Positions 30,038 to 42,176 of a DNA stretch of 64,000 nt are shown here, piece by piece. This DNA comes from Nitzschia sp. DOCU1. Its lineage: Eukaryota > Bacillariophyta > Bacillariophyceae > Bacillariales > Bacillariaceae. A program made the translations under genes and the position numbers. The notes under the pieces were generated by a model that saw only the letters and a list, made by a program, of their open reading frames with translations, ran no database searches and was not told where the DNA came from. The first letter of the stretch is position 1. Every line of letters starts with the position of its first letter. Location of the stretch: contig OX595989.1 of NCBI GenBank assembly GCA_951394045.1, positions 3,644,970 to 3,708,969 on the forward strand, written 5' to 3'.

Positions 30038-32410
30038 ATGACGACCTTATTTGGCAAACTTCGCGGCAGTGGTGGGGAACGGCGAGGGGCCGCCGCTGTG
30101 GGGTTGCTGTCGGCCTCGTCTTCGGACGATAAAAATATCAGCGACAATGACATCCAGCATCAACAAGAGACAACGGGCACTGATAACGAGACTGAGAATG
30201 CCACTACAGGTGGGGAACGTCGTCGAAATGTTGGTGGTAGATTGTTCTTTTCTCGCCCCCCTGCTGCTGGGGCTGCTGCTGGCACTAACGGCAACAACAC
30301 CAACAGCCTGAATTCTAAACGACGAAATCGAGCAACGGCGTGGCGAGCCAAAGGCAATCCATCTCCTGAAACCGACGCTAACACACTTGATTCCACTAGT
30401 GATGTAACATTGTCGGGCCCATCATCTGCCCTCGCATCTGCATCGTCGTCCACACTGACGATTGCCACTGCTCTAAAGAATTTGCGAATACAAGCTGCTG
30501 ATCAACTGGCAGTTACCGCCGAAACGCTGGGGTTAGCAAAGAATCACAACAACACTCAACAACAACCTCAAGACGATCATACAATGACGCCTGAGCCTCC
30601 TGCTCTTGGATTTTGCAATCTAGACGACGTTGATAGTGACGGAGACGACGAACTTGAAGAAGCCCTCCATTCAGTGGGAACAAACGCCGACGTTACAAAT
30701 GACGAATCATCATCGCAACCTACAGTCCACGATCCTTCGTTTTTGGAGTTAAGGTCAAGCTTTTCTCTAGACCAGCTGGAGTTCCCATTGCCTCGTCGTT
30801 CTAGTAGCTTGAGGAGTCAGGGCGACGAAAGCAGTACGGATAGGTTCGTGGACGTTTCTCAGAGTGTTTCCCAACACAGCCTTGGGGTACGTTACCAGGA
30901 TATTGCGCAATTGAATTTTGATGAATTGACCGCAATGCCGAGTCGAGAGTCTACTGGCAAAGCAGACAATGCAATTATGGAATGGAATCCTTCGTTTGGG
31001 GATGATACCGACGTTGCCACACGGCAACAGGAGCTGAGCCCAGCATGGGATCACGACGCAAGCCATGCCCCAAACGCTTCTCAGGTATCAAACTGCCTTG
31101 CAAATCAGTCCAAACAGGATATCTTGGACACGGTCCCTCCCGCATCCCGTCCGAGCGTGTCACTAGAAGAATTGGCATCACCAAACACGTCGCTGTTGGA
31201 TGAAAGTTTTGTGGGAGCCTCTCAGCAAGGGTCCCAGAATCCGATTGGAGTTTCCTATCAGGACGCAGCACAGTGGACCATGGCACACCTCGCAGCCGCC
31301 GCCAGTACTAGTAGTTCGAACCTTCCGCAGGGGGGCAGTTTAATGGTCTTGGAGACCTTTTCAGAGGAGGATCAGCATGACGCGGGGTTAAGCTTGAACG
31401 AAGCAGCAACAGCAACCGTCTCGTCGGATGATTCTGGAGGCGAGGCACGTGATCAAGTCGACCAACAAAGAGGCGAGGCACGTGATCAAGTCGACCAACA
31501 AAGCAGTATGGCACCGGGCGATCTGCCTTTGGCGAATTCGTTGTCTGTGGAAGAGAGGGCGGTAGCTGTCACGAATCGTGTCGGGGACGGAACCCCATCA
31601 AGTCTGGCGCAGGAGCCCATAACGTCCAATGGCGACGACGCAAGCGACAGGGAACCACGACCAAGCCTTTTCGTCCATCAATTTCAGTCGACTGATGGTA
31701 CTCCTAGTATCGAATCCTTCGAGGAGAGTTGTGCTTTCGTTGCTGTATCGCAACGGGCATCCATGAACAAGATTGGCGGGGTGCCCTTTGCAAATGTCGC
31801 TCAATGGAGCGTGGCGCAGTTGGCCTCCAACGTTGACGAACTGCCAGTCGAAGACCTAGCTGAAAGCAGCGCTTGGGTTCCTGATTCTTCGTTACTTAAC
31901 ATGGAAGAAGAGCCCAATGATGGTGCGATATTTCCTCGAAGTCCGATTCGAGGCGAACTGTCGTCAACTCTCGCTCAAGCTAGTAGCATGGCGCCATCAA
32001 CCCCACTCGACTCCTGTAATGCTGAGTCTTCCATGAGCGCTGGAGGCATGCTCGAATCCCACCATGCCCCACGTCCTAACCGAGCCAACAAAACGAATAC
32101 ATCGCAATTAGAATCATCGCCCAAGACACCGTGTCCCCACGATACACAAGAACGTTCGTCTACAGCTGGAACTATTCTTGGACCTACAGAGCTGCCCAGT
32201 TTTCAAGTCTTGGAACATCATATCGATATGGTGGATTTGATGACAGACGAAGATGATGAGAAAGAAGAACACGAGACAACGAATGACGGAGTCGCCATCT
32301 CATCAGACGAAAAGAAGGATTCTAATTCGGAGAACGACAAAGAGCCACCCGACAAGTCCGGCAGGTCTGGTTTTGCCGCATTTTTACCCTCGATGCCTAC
32401 ACTATCGTAA
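30038..32410 (+). CDS. Large disordered protein with three copies of an unnamed repeat
   Basis: I chose the ATG at 30038 (MTTLFGKLRGSGGERRG), giving 790 residues; the frame also has ATGs at 29963 and 29972. Most of the chain is Ser/Asp/Glu/Thr-rich and probably disordered. Three segments are alike: FVDVSQSVSQHSLGVRYQDI (near 270), FVGASQQGSQNPIGVSYQDA (near 390) and FVAVSQRASMNKIGGVPFAN (near 568), each followed by AQ and a helix of the form WxxxxLA. They define a repeat of about 35 residues that I do not recognise. A perfect 33-bp tandem duplication at 31439-31504 encodes GEARDQVDQQR twice. The C-terminus is acidic and ends FAAFLPSMPTLS. No function can be assigned. Confidence 0.6.
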   Translation: MTTLFGKLRGSGGERRGAAAVGLLSASSSDDKNISDNDIQHQQETTGTDNETENATTGGERRRNVGGRLFFSRPPAAGAAAGTNGNNTNSLNSKRRNRATAWRAKGNPSPETDANTLDSTSDVTLSGPSSALASASSSTLTIATALKNLRIQAADQLAVTAETLGLAKNHNNTQQQPQDDHTMTPEPPALGFCNLDDVDSDGDDELEEALHSVGTNADVTNDESSSQPTVHDPSFLELRSSFSLDQLEFPLPRRSSSLRSQGDESSTDRFVDVSQSVSQHSLGVRYQDIAQLNFDELTAMPSRESTGKADNAIMEWNPSFGDDTDVATRQQELSPAWDHDASHAPNASQVSNCLANQSKQDILDTVPPASRPSVSLEELASPNTSLLDESFVGASQQGSQNPIGVSYQDAAQWTMAHLAAAASTSSSNLPQGGSLMVLETFSEEDQHDAGLSLNEAATATVSSDDSGGEARDQVDQQRGEARDQVDQQSSMAPGDLPLANSLSVEERAVAVTNRVGDGTPSSLAQEPITSNGDDASDREPRPSLFVHQFQSTDGTPSIESFEESCAFVAVSQRASMNKIGGVPFANVAQWSVAQLASNVDELPVEDLAESSAWVPDSSLLNMEEEPNDGAIFPRSPIRGELSSTLAQASSMAPSTPLDSCNAESSMSAGGMLESHHAPRPNRANKTNTSQLESSPKTPCPHDTQERSSTAGTILGPTELPSFQVLEHHIDMVDLMTDEDDEKEEHETTNDGVAISSDEKKDSNSENDKEPPDKSGRSGFAAFLPSMPTLS
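31439..31504 (+). repeat. In-frame 33-bp tandem duplication
   Basis: The unit starting ggcgaggcacgtgatcaag occurs twice with no difference inside the 30.0-32.4 kb gene. Confidence 0.9.
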
Positions 32411-34182
<1,772 letters not shown>

Positions 34183-34581
34183 AGACAAGTTGGTTGTTAG
34201 AGCCACTGATGGCTGGTAAAAGCTTTACATTTGGTTCTTATCCAACGCTAATGTCTCATTTGGGACAGACACAACGGGGGATCAACTGGACGACGGCAGT
34301 CACGCCCCGTGACTGCAAACCTAGCATGCACGAGGCAACCTACACTTCTCATACTCAACGGTCCCCCGGCTCCTTTCCGCCAATTGCCACTCAAACAAAT
34401 ACTGTTTTGTCACCGCGCTTTCCAGGCCGGCACCGACTTGAATACTTTCAACATGGCACAGGGTCGCCTTCTCTAGCTACGAGTAGTGGCAGCTGAAGCA
34501 CGGTGGACGGATTGCTCGTGATTGCAAAATTGCGTCTATTTTCCATTAATATATTTTGAGCTACCCCCTTCCTACGATTTT
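34183..34581. other. Intergenic between convergent genes
   Basis: The 3' flanks of MetAP2 and the HMG-box gene face each other here. I see no further gene. Confidence 0.4.
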
Positions 34582-35826
34582 CTACAGGCGAAACATGTTG
34601 GCGTCGAGCAGCCTTGCCGCTTTGTTTGGCTGTCCTTGTTGAAACATTCCATTCGAAAAGTCAACACTTTCCAAGTTGACAGTCATCATTGGCGTGGGCT
34701 CCAGCGAGTTGGCATGTTGCTCTTCCTCCTGTTGCGGCGCGACATCATTACGCTGCTTCGCAACTTCGTTCGCAACATAGGCCTGCATCTCGAGTTTGTA
34801 CCGGTTCATGTCTTCGTCGGCCTTGCTCTTGTACACGGCCAGCTCGTCATCATTGAGAGCTTGCCATCGCTTTCCAATAGCCTTGGCCAAAGATTCGAAT
34901 CCAATCTTGCCATGCGGGCGCTTTTTTCGCTTGCGAGTCGAAGTGGATTTGATGGCTTGTTCATCGGGAATTTCTTCCAGAATACGATTGCGCTCTTCCT
35001 TGAAGAAGATATTGTAAGCACTCAGGGGGCGCTTGGGTTTATTATCCTTGGTGGCCTTCCTCTTTTTGGAACTGAGCGTTCCATTCTCTGAGGTCAGCGC
35101 CATGTCCCCTAAGAGACTTGCGGAAAAGGCCGACCAAGGTCCCACAATACCATTCTGAGCATAGGTATCATCTTCTGGGGCGGGCTGCTCTTTGCTGGTG
35201 TTAGCAGGTGTCCAGTCTTCATTGCGAGGGGTTGTCCCAGTGGAGGCGACTTGATTCATCAAGGAATGCTTCTGCTTGACGCTCCCAATCGAGTTCAAAC
35301 TCGGAGCAGAGACAATGTTATGAGATCCATTGAAGAAGCTGACGGGGTTGGGCGTGAGGGCGGACAAGTCGAACGCCGAATTGTTCGTATTGATCCATCC
35401 CATCGAGGAACCTGGAAGATCGGGTTCATTAAAGTTGGCCAAGCTTCCCAAGCTGGCCATCGACAAATTGGCTTGGTTGCCAAACACGGCAGACGCCAAG
35501 TTGTTGTTGCGTTGGTTCTGTTGCTGCTGCTGCTGCTTCTGCTGTTGTTGTTGCTGCTGGCGGTGTTCTCTCTGAAGCTGTAGATACTGAGTCAATAGAT
35601 CAACGTTACTGGACGAGGCATGTTCCTGTGGTCGGCAATTCAGCATCATGGGAGTGTTTTGCACGTCCATTCGTGATCCTTGTTGCTGCTGCTGCTGTTG
35701 CTGAAGCATAAAGTTGCTTTGACTTTCCAGGTCCGATTTCTGGTTCATCGTAGTCCCGCTTCCACCATTGTTATTCTGGTAGGCTCCATTCATCAATAAG
35801 AGGTTCTGAAAGATTGTATTGTCCAT
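34582..35826 (-). CDS. HMG-box protein with glutamine-rich N-terminus
   Basis: I chose the ATG at 35826 ([19 protein letters not shown]), giving 414 residues; an earlier in-frame ATG would add a segment without coding character. Residues 30-130 hold Gln runs of eight and more, typical of activation domains. Residues 240-345 hold one HMG box: [20 protein letters not shown], then [20 protein letters not shown] and [20 protein letters not shown]. Between helices 1 and 2 there is a Lys/Arg-rich insertion ([12 protein letters not shown]) that may act as nuclear signal. HMG boxes bind the DNA minor groove and bend DNA. The C-terminal 70 residues have no known domain. It is probably a nuclear transcription regulator or chromatin protein. 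Confidence 0.8.
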   Translation of the reverse strand: MDNTIFQNLLLMNGAYQNNNGGSGTTMNQKSDLESQSNFMLQQQQQQQQGSRMDVQNTPMMLNCRPQEHASSSNVDLLTQYLQLQREHRQQQQQQQKQQQQQQNQRNNNLASAVFGNQANLSMASLGSLANFNEPDLPGSSMGWINTNNSAFDLSALTPNPVSFFNGSHNIVSAPSLNSIGSVKQKHSLMNQVASTGTTPRNEDWTPANTSKEQPAPEDDTYAQNGIVGPWSAFSASLLGDMALTSENGTLSSKKRKATKDNKPKRPLSAYNIFFKEERNRILEEIPDEQAIKSTSTRKRKKRPHGKIGFESLAKAIGKRWQALNDDELAVYKSKADEDMNRYKLEMQAYVANEVAKQRNDVAPQQEEEQHANSLEPTPMMTVNLESVDFSNGMFQQGQPNKAARLLDANMFRL

Positions 35827-36738
35827 GGTTGTGCTGTTAATGTAACTTTGAAGAAGTTTGCAATGATGGTCTATCAGGATTGTGAACAGAAGGACATCGC
35901 TCCATCCAAGGAAAGATTCAAAGAAGGTGGGCGAAAAGGGGACCCAGTGGAGAAACATCATATCTATCGGAGAACTGCAGTGTATTCGGACACCAGGTAT
36001 CGCAGACTATAGCCCTTGAACGCACTGGAATAGTCCGACAGAAGAATAAAGAACTTTGGCCGATATCTAGCTTTTGAAGTTTTTCCGTATTAGTCCCACA
36101 ACGAAAAACAATAGCAGCAACACGAAACCAAAAGTCTACTACAGTGCTGGACCGACAACAGGCCGGGACTAATTCCAACTATAGATCCGATCTAAAAAAT
36201 TCTTTCGGAGAATACGCCAAAATGTCGTTAAATAATGTAATCCTCCGAATCCCGAGAAAGGAACGGTTGCGAAACACGGAGGAAGTCATCGGCCTATGTA
36301 ACGTTCGCGCTAGCATGAACTAACGCAGAAAAATACCGTATGTATTAATACACACACTTCCGTCGTGGCGGTCTTTTTTAACTGACAGAGGCGTTTGAAC
36401 TTCAGGCCCAAACTCCGAAAAAGGAAGGGATTAGAAGTTCACGATGACGTGTTGTATCGGGACGCTAACATAAGCGCAACCAACAGCATTGCAAGCATAG
36501 CTATCTCCAGGCATTGGCTATCAACGTACGATAGTCGCTTTGTTGCCTGAAGGACAGACGGAGGATTCCTCGCCGACCACAACCAACCATCGGTGGCAAG
36601 AAAAGAGGCGGGAAAGAAAGGAAGAACATGCCAAAGCCTCATTTGCATTATTAAAAGGGCGTTGCTGCCGCCGTGTTGACTAAAAAAAGGTGGAATAGCT
36701 TGGGGGTGTTATTTTCTTTTCTTGTCGTGTTATTCAAA
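35827..36738. other. Divergent promoter region, 0.9 kb
   Basis: It lies between the HMG-box gene (minus) and NOB1 (plus). Only short frames are present, with no recognisable sites. Confidence 0.4.
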
Positions 36739-38811
36739 ATGAATTCGTGGTCTGGCCCTTCCGAAACTTCCGCCGCGAATAATCTCAATGGCAAACCCCC
36801 AGCACAACTTCAGGGGGGCTACCGCTGTATGGTCGTCGATTCGGGTCCCATTATCAAAGAAACGAATGTGGCGCAGTGGATCGGACGGGCGGATCGCTTC
36901 TATACTGTCCCGGCCGTGATGCAAGAAATTCGAGATGCCAAAGCCAGGCATCAGCTTCAACAGCAGTGGATCCCATTGCTCGATTTGCAGGTCAAGGAAC
37001 CTTCCGCTCAAGCGATGGAGCGCGTCATTGATTTTAGCAAGTTGACGGGGGATTATCCGTCACTATCGGCAGTAGATCTGCAAGTTTTGGCACTGGTTGT
37101 TGATCTAGAGAGGGAGGGTTGTCTGTCGCTTGAGCATTTGCGGACAACGCCCAAGCGAACAGTCGGTTTGGGTCCTATTACGACGTTGAACAAGACATCG
37201 ACGTCAGTAAAGAATGAAGCAAGTACCGAAGGCAGTGCCGAGACAAACGAAGCTCATGAAGTGGAATACGATATAGTCGAGGACGAGGAAGACGACGCTA
37301 GTAGCAGTTGTTCCGAGTCGGATGAGGAACCAGAAGACGAGTCAAATCCTGAAGGAGAATCGAATTTGGTATCCCAGACCCCTGTCACACCTGCTCCAGC
37401 ACCACCATCGTCTTGGGCGAAGTTAGTCAATCCTAATGAAGGATCAGAAGTCGTAAAAGTCGATGCTACGGTTGTTGGAACGACCTTGGCAAATTTGGCA
37501 CTGTCTTCCACCAAGCAGGACGATGCCGAGGACTTGGGTGGTCAATGGGACGACGCACCCGAAGATGTCGATCCATCTTCTGCTCCAGTTGCAGCGGATA
37601 TTGCCAAGGAACTCGAATCGGACTTTCCAAGTTTGGCTGCCGCTGCTACGGTGCCGTATGAAGGATCCGACGACGAAGCTGAAGACGACGACCACAAAAA
37701 TATAGGTGCCACGAAACGTGTGGGCTTTGAAGACGAGTCCGTTCTAAAGGCAAGGCTCGAAGAAGAACGACGACTAGAAGAAGAAGAACGTGAACGACGA
37801 AAGCAAGAAGCACTCAAGCCAATCTCCAAGTCCGGAAAGTTGTACAACTCGTTTCGAAAGTATGGTCATCTCATGAAGCCCGCGCCTCCCAAATCGGCCC
37901 CCAAAATTGCCACGAAACTGGCCGCCGTGGCACCCGAGCCGTCCAAAGAGAAATCAGATGCTGCTGTAATGATTGAGCAAGGCCAGTCTCGTATTTTGGG
38001 GGCAGCTGGGGCTTCTCTCGCGGCAGCAAGTGATGAAATGAAAGCAGAAGACGACGACGGGGAAGGTTGGATCACTTCGAGCAAGGACATTCGAATCTTG
38101 AAGAATCAAACGGGTGGCGGACCTTTGGATCCTGTCAAGTCCTCCAATCTTCTCTTGCCAGAAGACGGCACAAATGCCGGCCCGCTCCATTCTCAACGCG
38201 CAGCTTGTACTACTACCGATTTTGCCATGCAAAATGTTTTGTTACAAATGGGTTTGATTTTGCTGAGCATTGATGGTATGCAGATTCGTCGCCTCAAGAG
38301 CTGGGTATTGCGATGCGGCGCTTGTTTCAAGATCCATACCGATTCTGTGGATCCCAATACGGGTCTCCGCCGCCTATTTTGTTCTCATTGTGGCAGCGAT
38401 ATGTTGCAACGCGTGTCCGCGTCGGTCGATGCCAAGACGGGCCGTCTCAAGTTGCACTTTTCCAAAAAGAGACAAAACAAGCACACAAGTGCTCGTGGCA
38501 CCAAGTACAGTCTTCCCAAACCTGGTACTGGCAATCGGTTCCAAGGCGATTTGTTATTGCGAGAGGATCAATTGCTCATGGGTGCTTGGAACCAAAAAGT
38601 GAAGAAAAATGGAGGTGGACAGTCTCGAGCTCATGCACAGTCCATATTTGGCAAGGATATTGCCAGTAATGTGGGTTGTCAAGCGACCGCGTTGCCCAAT
38701 GACATTCAAGTTGGTTTTGGACGTCGCAACCCGAATGCAGCCAAGGGCCGAGAACGACGCGGCAAGAAAAAGAAGTCTTCGGATCGGGCCTGTGGTCTAC
38801 GACGATACTAG
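36739..38811 (+). CDS. NOB1: RNA-binding endonuclease NOB1 (20S pre-rRNA cleavage)
   Basis: NOB1 cuts the 3' end of 18S rRNA in cytoplasmic pre-40S particles. From the ATG at 36739 the single exon gives 690 residues. The PIN domain lies at about 30-145: MVVDSGPIIKE with the first catalytic Asp, VPAVMQEIRDAKAR with the conserved EIRD, and LSAVDLQVLALVVDLE. A long acidic, probably disordered segment covers 170-450. The characteristic zinc ribbon lies at about 515-560, with RCGACF and FCSHCG, followed by KYSLPKPG and the basic C-terminus (GRERRGKKKKSS). The protein is longer than the human one (412 residues) because of the acidic insertion. All key elements are present. Confidence 0.93.
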   Translation: MNSWSGPSETSAANNLNGKPPAQLQGGYRCMVVDSGPIIKETNVAQWIGRADRFYTVPAVMQEIRDAKARHQLQQQWIPLLDLQVKEPSAQAMERVIDFSKLTGDYPSLSAVDLQVLALVVDLEREGCLSLEHLRTTPKRTVGLGPITTLNKTSTSVKNEASTEGSAETNEAHEVEYDIVEDEEDDASSSCSESDEEPEDESNPEGESNLVSQTPVTPAPAPPSSWAKLVNPNEGSEVVKVDATVVGTTLANLALSSTKQDDAEDLGGQWDDAPEDVDPSSAPVAADIAKELESDFPSLAAAATVPYEGSDDEAEDDDHKNIGATKRVGFEDESVLKARLEEERRLEEEERERRKQEALKPISKSGKLYNSFRKYGHLMKPAPPKSAPKIATKLAAVAPEPSKEKSDAAVMIEQGQSRILGAAGASLAAASDEMKAEDDDGEGWITSSKDIRILKNQTGGGPLDPVKSSNLLLPEDGTNAGPLHSQRAACTTTDFAMQNVLLQMGLILLSIDGMQIRRLKSWVLRCGACFKIHTDSVDPNTGLRRLFCSHCGSDMLQRVSASVDAKTGRLKLHFSKKRQNKHTSARGTKYSLPKPGTGNRFQGDLLLREDQLLMGAWNQKVKKNGGGQSRAHAQSIFGKDIASNVGCQATALPNDIQVGFGRRNPNAAKGRERRGKKKKSSDRACGLRRY

Positions 38812-39224
38812 AGAATGGTAAAATAGACTGTCGGCATGTGAGACTTTGCTATCGGTAGGTGGTAGATATTGCTCCCCTTTGATCGATCGTTCAAGTAGTT
38901 GCAAACAGGATACTAAAGATATGGTGAAGCAAGCATTGGCATAGCTAGGACAGCATGTTATCTACATATGTACATACCTATCGTCCAATGTGTTCTTCGA
39001 CTCCATGGACTATTTTGTGGACTCCGGTCATAGTTCTTTCTGCCCTGCCGATGCCGTGCGCGCAGGGTCGTTCGTATGTCTTCCGTTGTTCTTTTGGCAG
39101 CGCCTTCTGTTTGGCTGTGATGGCAAACAGACGACGACCATGGCGTAAGTTAAAGCTGATCATAGACCGCGGCGGCTCTCTTTGGTGATTTCTACTCTGA
39201 TTGAAGTAGTACCACAATATAAAG
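38812..39224. other. Intergenic, promoter of the AMBRA1-like gene
   Basis: One frame of 77 codons at 38955 has no coding character. Nothing else seen. Confidence 0.4.
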
Positions 39225-41856
39225 ATGATGAGTCAATCGCCATCGTCCGTTCGCTGGCACGGGCAGCAAGTGTTTGAAACGAAAAAGCCCTCGTGGCATT
39301 ACTTGGATGAGCAGGCCGATCATGACGCCCAAGCGGCACAACTGTCGGAAGCTTGGAAGGTTCCTGGCTCGGTAGAAATGCAGCGGCGTTTAGAGTTCCG
39401 TCGCTCGATTCGAGAAGAAACGCTGCAGCATCGACGGATTCATCGTCACGGGGGCAATGCGGGGGGGCGCAACATTGCTCGTGTCTTGCTGGATCGAGAG
39501 CAACGGGGCGCCGGGGCGCACCGACACTTGACGTACCGAGTCGACAAGGACAAAGTTCCCTTTACGGGAAATCCGTCCATCACAAACGAAATTCGAACCT
39601 TTGCCGAGTATTGCTCCGTGGTGAGATACCACTCGGCCTTCTTTCAGCACCTGGGCGGACAAGATCAGGTTGTCAATGGACAAAGGCCTTCCTCGAGTCA
39701 GGCGGTCTCCACGATTAGCGTCGCCTTTTCACCGGACGCTCGGACCATGGCCAGTACCCATGGCGATCATACCGTCAAGATTACATGTACAAACTCGGGA
39801 CACTTGCTGCAAACGCTCGAAGGACATCCTAGGACGCCGTGGACTGTCAAGTATCATCCTCTACAGGCAAAAATAGTGGCGAGTGGATGTCTGGGGCATC
39901 AAGTACGATTATGGAACTGGACGACGGGGGCTTGTCTGCACATGATACGACTGGAATTCGCGATTATTTCGCTCAGTTTTCATCCGCAGGGAAATGTATT
40001 GGCGATTGCCAATGGCACACGGCTACACTTTTGGTCTCTACAAGGACTTTTGCCGTCAAGTACTATCACTAGAGAGGATGATAAGGATGCTGCTGCACAT
40101 CAAGCAGAATCATCCACTTCTACACCACCTCAAGCAGTTCAAGGCACTAGTGATAATGCAGCAGGACAACCAGCAGGAGCACAATCGCGTTCGGCGTCAT
40201 CATCACGAGGCATTTTGACTGAAGTCGAACAACGGCACATGTTACGTTGTGTTCATTTTCCACCCGATGGAAAGACTATCATTGTGGGGGGTGTCAATAA
40301 CAATACTCCGGAACCACAACATCCTCATCATTTACGGGGAAGACGGGTGGGATCCAGTGGCATGTCCTTTTATTTGAGACTCTTTGATTTTGATGTAGAA
40401 TTGGCGTTAAATCCAATGTCCACTCAGCAACAACAACAACAACCGCCAGCAGTCGCGGGGGGATATCGAAAACGAGTGATTTCAAATGTAAGTCACGTAT
40501 GGTATGAGAGTATGCTGGATGCGTGCATCATTCATTGTCTAACATGTATCTTGTCAGCCCCGGACCTTTGTACCACGTGCATTACTTTACAATGATGGGG
40601 GATTTGATGTTTCACCAGATGGCAAGACACTTTGTGCTTGTGCCGAGTATTGGTTACCTGATGGAGTTGATAATGCCATGGATATGCTATATCCTCAACA
40701 ACAAGAAGATGAAGACGACGATGACGATTCCGTCATGGCTCATGACGATGATGACGCACTGCTGCAACCACAAGACCCCACTTCTAGTACCGCTGTGCCA
40801 CCATCAAGTGAAGAAAATCCAGCTACTTCCGCTGCTTCTGTGGCACTAAATACTACTACTTCTGCGACGGCTGTTTCTTCTTCCGAGGATCCACCACTAT
40901 ACAACGTGGCTACCCCAAATAATGGATCGCCGCCGCGGAACAATGGTGGGATTCCGCCTCCTCATCCCAACTCGACCATTGCTCCATCCTCTTTAGCCAT
41001 GGCGCTGTCATCATCATCTGCTACTACTACCGATCGACTGAATAATCCATTGACGCCACAAACGCCACCACCCAGTGCTATTCGACCACCCTTTTCATTA
41101 AGTCCACCGTCTCCACCCGGTCGACGCTTTGCTGGAGGATTGAGCCGATTGGATCATAACACAACATCAGCCTCCAATCAAGGCAGTGGAGCAGAACAAT
41201 CCAATCAAGATGGTACGACCACTGCAACCAATAATCGCAGCAGCGGATCTTCGTCGAGTGACAACAACTTGGCACCCCCACCTCCACCCCCACCACCTGG
41301 AATGCAACAGCGCACGGATCATCATCATCATGTTGTAAATTCCTTTTCCATGATGACAACTCCCACTATCAATGGTGGAACCAATGCCAGCAATAATGGC
41401 CGCTTTGTTCCACATGTCGTCACGATAAGTTTGGATACATCGCCAGAGGAAGCTCGTGACGGATCTTCTCCCACCAGCTTGGCGGCTCGGACCGCTACAC
41501 CTGTCAGCAAATTTACGCGACCTCGACTGGGTCAACTACTGGAAGCCTGTCCTTTGGACGGCGCTAAAGCATCCGCTGTCACCTGTGTCAAGTTTTCTCC
41601 CTCGACGAATTTTTGCTTGATTGGATACGGGGTGCGAGAACCGGTCGTAGAGCACAATGGCAATCATTATCATCCCGTCACCGCTCTGTATCGCGTCCGG
41701 GGAGGCATGACACATGTGTCCACCATGTTGAGTGGAGATGACGATGTCAATATTGCTCGATTTCATCCCGAGTCAGGTTATGGCTTTGTCTATGGAACGA
41801 AACAAGGACGCGTTCGAGTCTTGTCGCCGCGGCCTTGGAATTTTTATAATTGTTAG
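39225..41856 (+). CDS. AMBRA1-like WD40 protein with split propeller, two exons
   Basis: Joining 39225-40487 and 40558-41856 gives 853 residues without frame change. The N-terminal propeller blades are ISVAFSPDARTMASTHGDHT, LEGHPRTPWTVKYHPLQAKI, ASGCLGHQVRLWNWTTGACL and ISLSFHPQGNVLAIANGTRL. These match AMBRA1/DCAF3 blades (FSPD..LMASTH, GH.RTPW.V.FHP). The exon junction restores VISN-PRTFVPRALLYNDGG followed by DVSPDGKTLCACAEYW. A disordered Ser/Pro/Thr/Gln-rich region of about 290 residues follows, then further blades at about 740-850: VTCVKFSPSTNFCLIGYGVR, ALYRVRGGMTHVST and GYGFVYGTKQGRVRVLSPRP. AMBRA1 acts in autophagy start and as a CUL4-DDB1 substrate receptor that limits cyclin D. Which of these applies in a diatom is unknown. 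Confidence 0.8.
40488..40557 (+). other. Intron in the AMBRA1-like gene, 70 bp
   Basis: The donor is gtaagt and the acceptor is ttgtcag. Splicing is phase 0 and joins two halves of a conserved blade. Confidence 0.9.
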
Positions 41857-42176
41857 TAGTAACCAATCAAGGTATCATCAAATTACTCTTTTTACTAGCT
41901 AGTGCAGTAGTACTAACTTCTAGTCTAGTAGTAGTAGTAGCTTTTTTGAATTGCGCCGTCATCCGGAGAGATGCGGAGTCTATGACTATGGACTGCTGGG
42001 TGTAAGAGTAGGAACAAAGAATAACGTCACGAAAGTAGATTTCCGCGCAAGGCGCGCACAAATGTCATGACGTCACGAAAGATTTTGGCCTTTGATTTCT
42101 CTCGGGGGCTTCCCTTTTTTTCTCTCCTCACCATGATACAAAGATGCCGCCGGCTAGCTAGTAGAGTTGAGCTTGG
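41857..42176. promoter_or_regulatory. Promoter region with CRE-like palindrome TGACGTCA at 42068
   Basis: Two copies of cgtcacgaaag (near 42024 and 42071) occur about 100-150 bases before the ATG at 42177; the second contains the perfect palindrome TGACGTCA. bZIP binding is suggested by sequence only. Confidence 0.35.
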
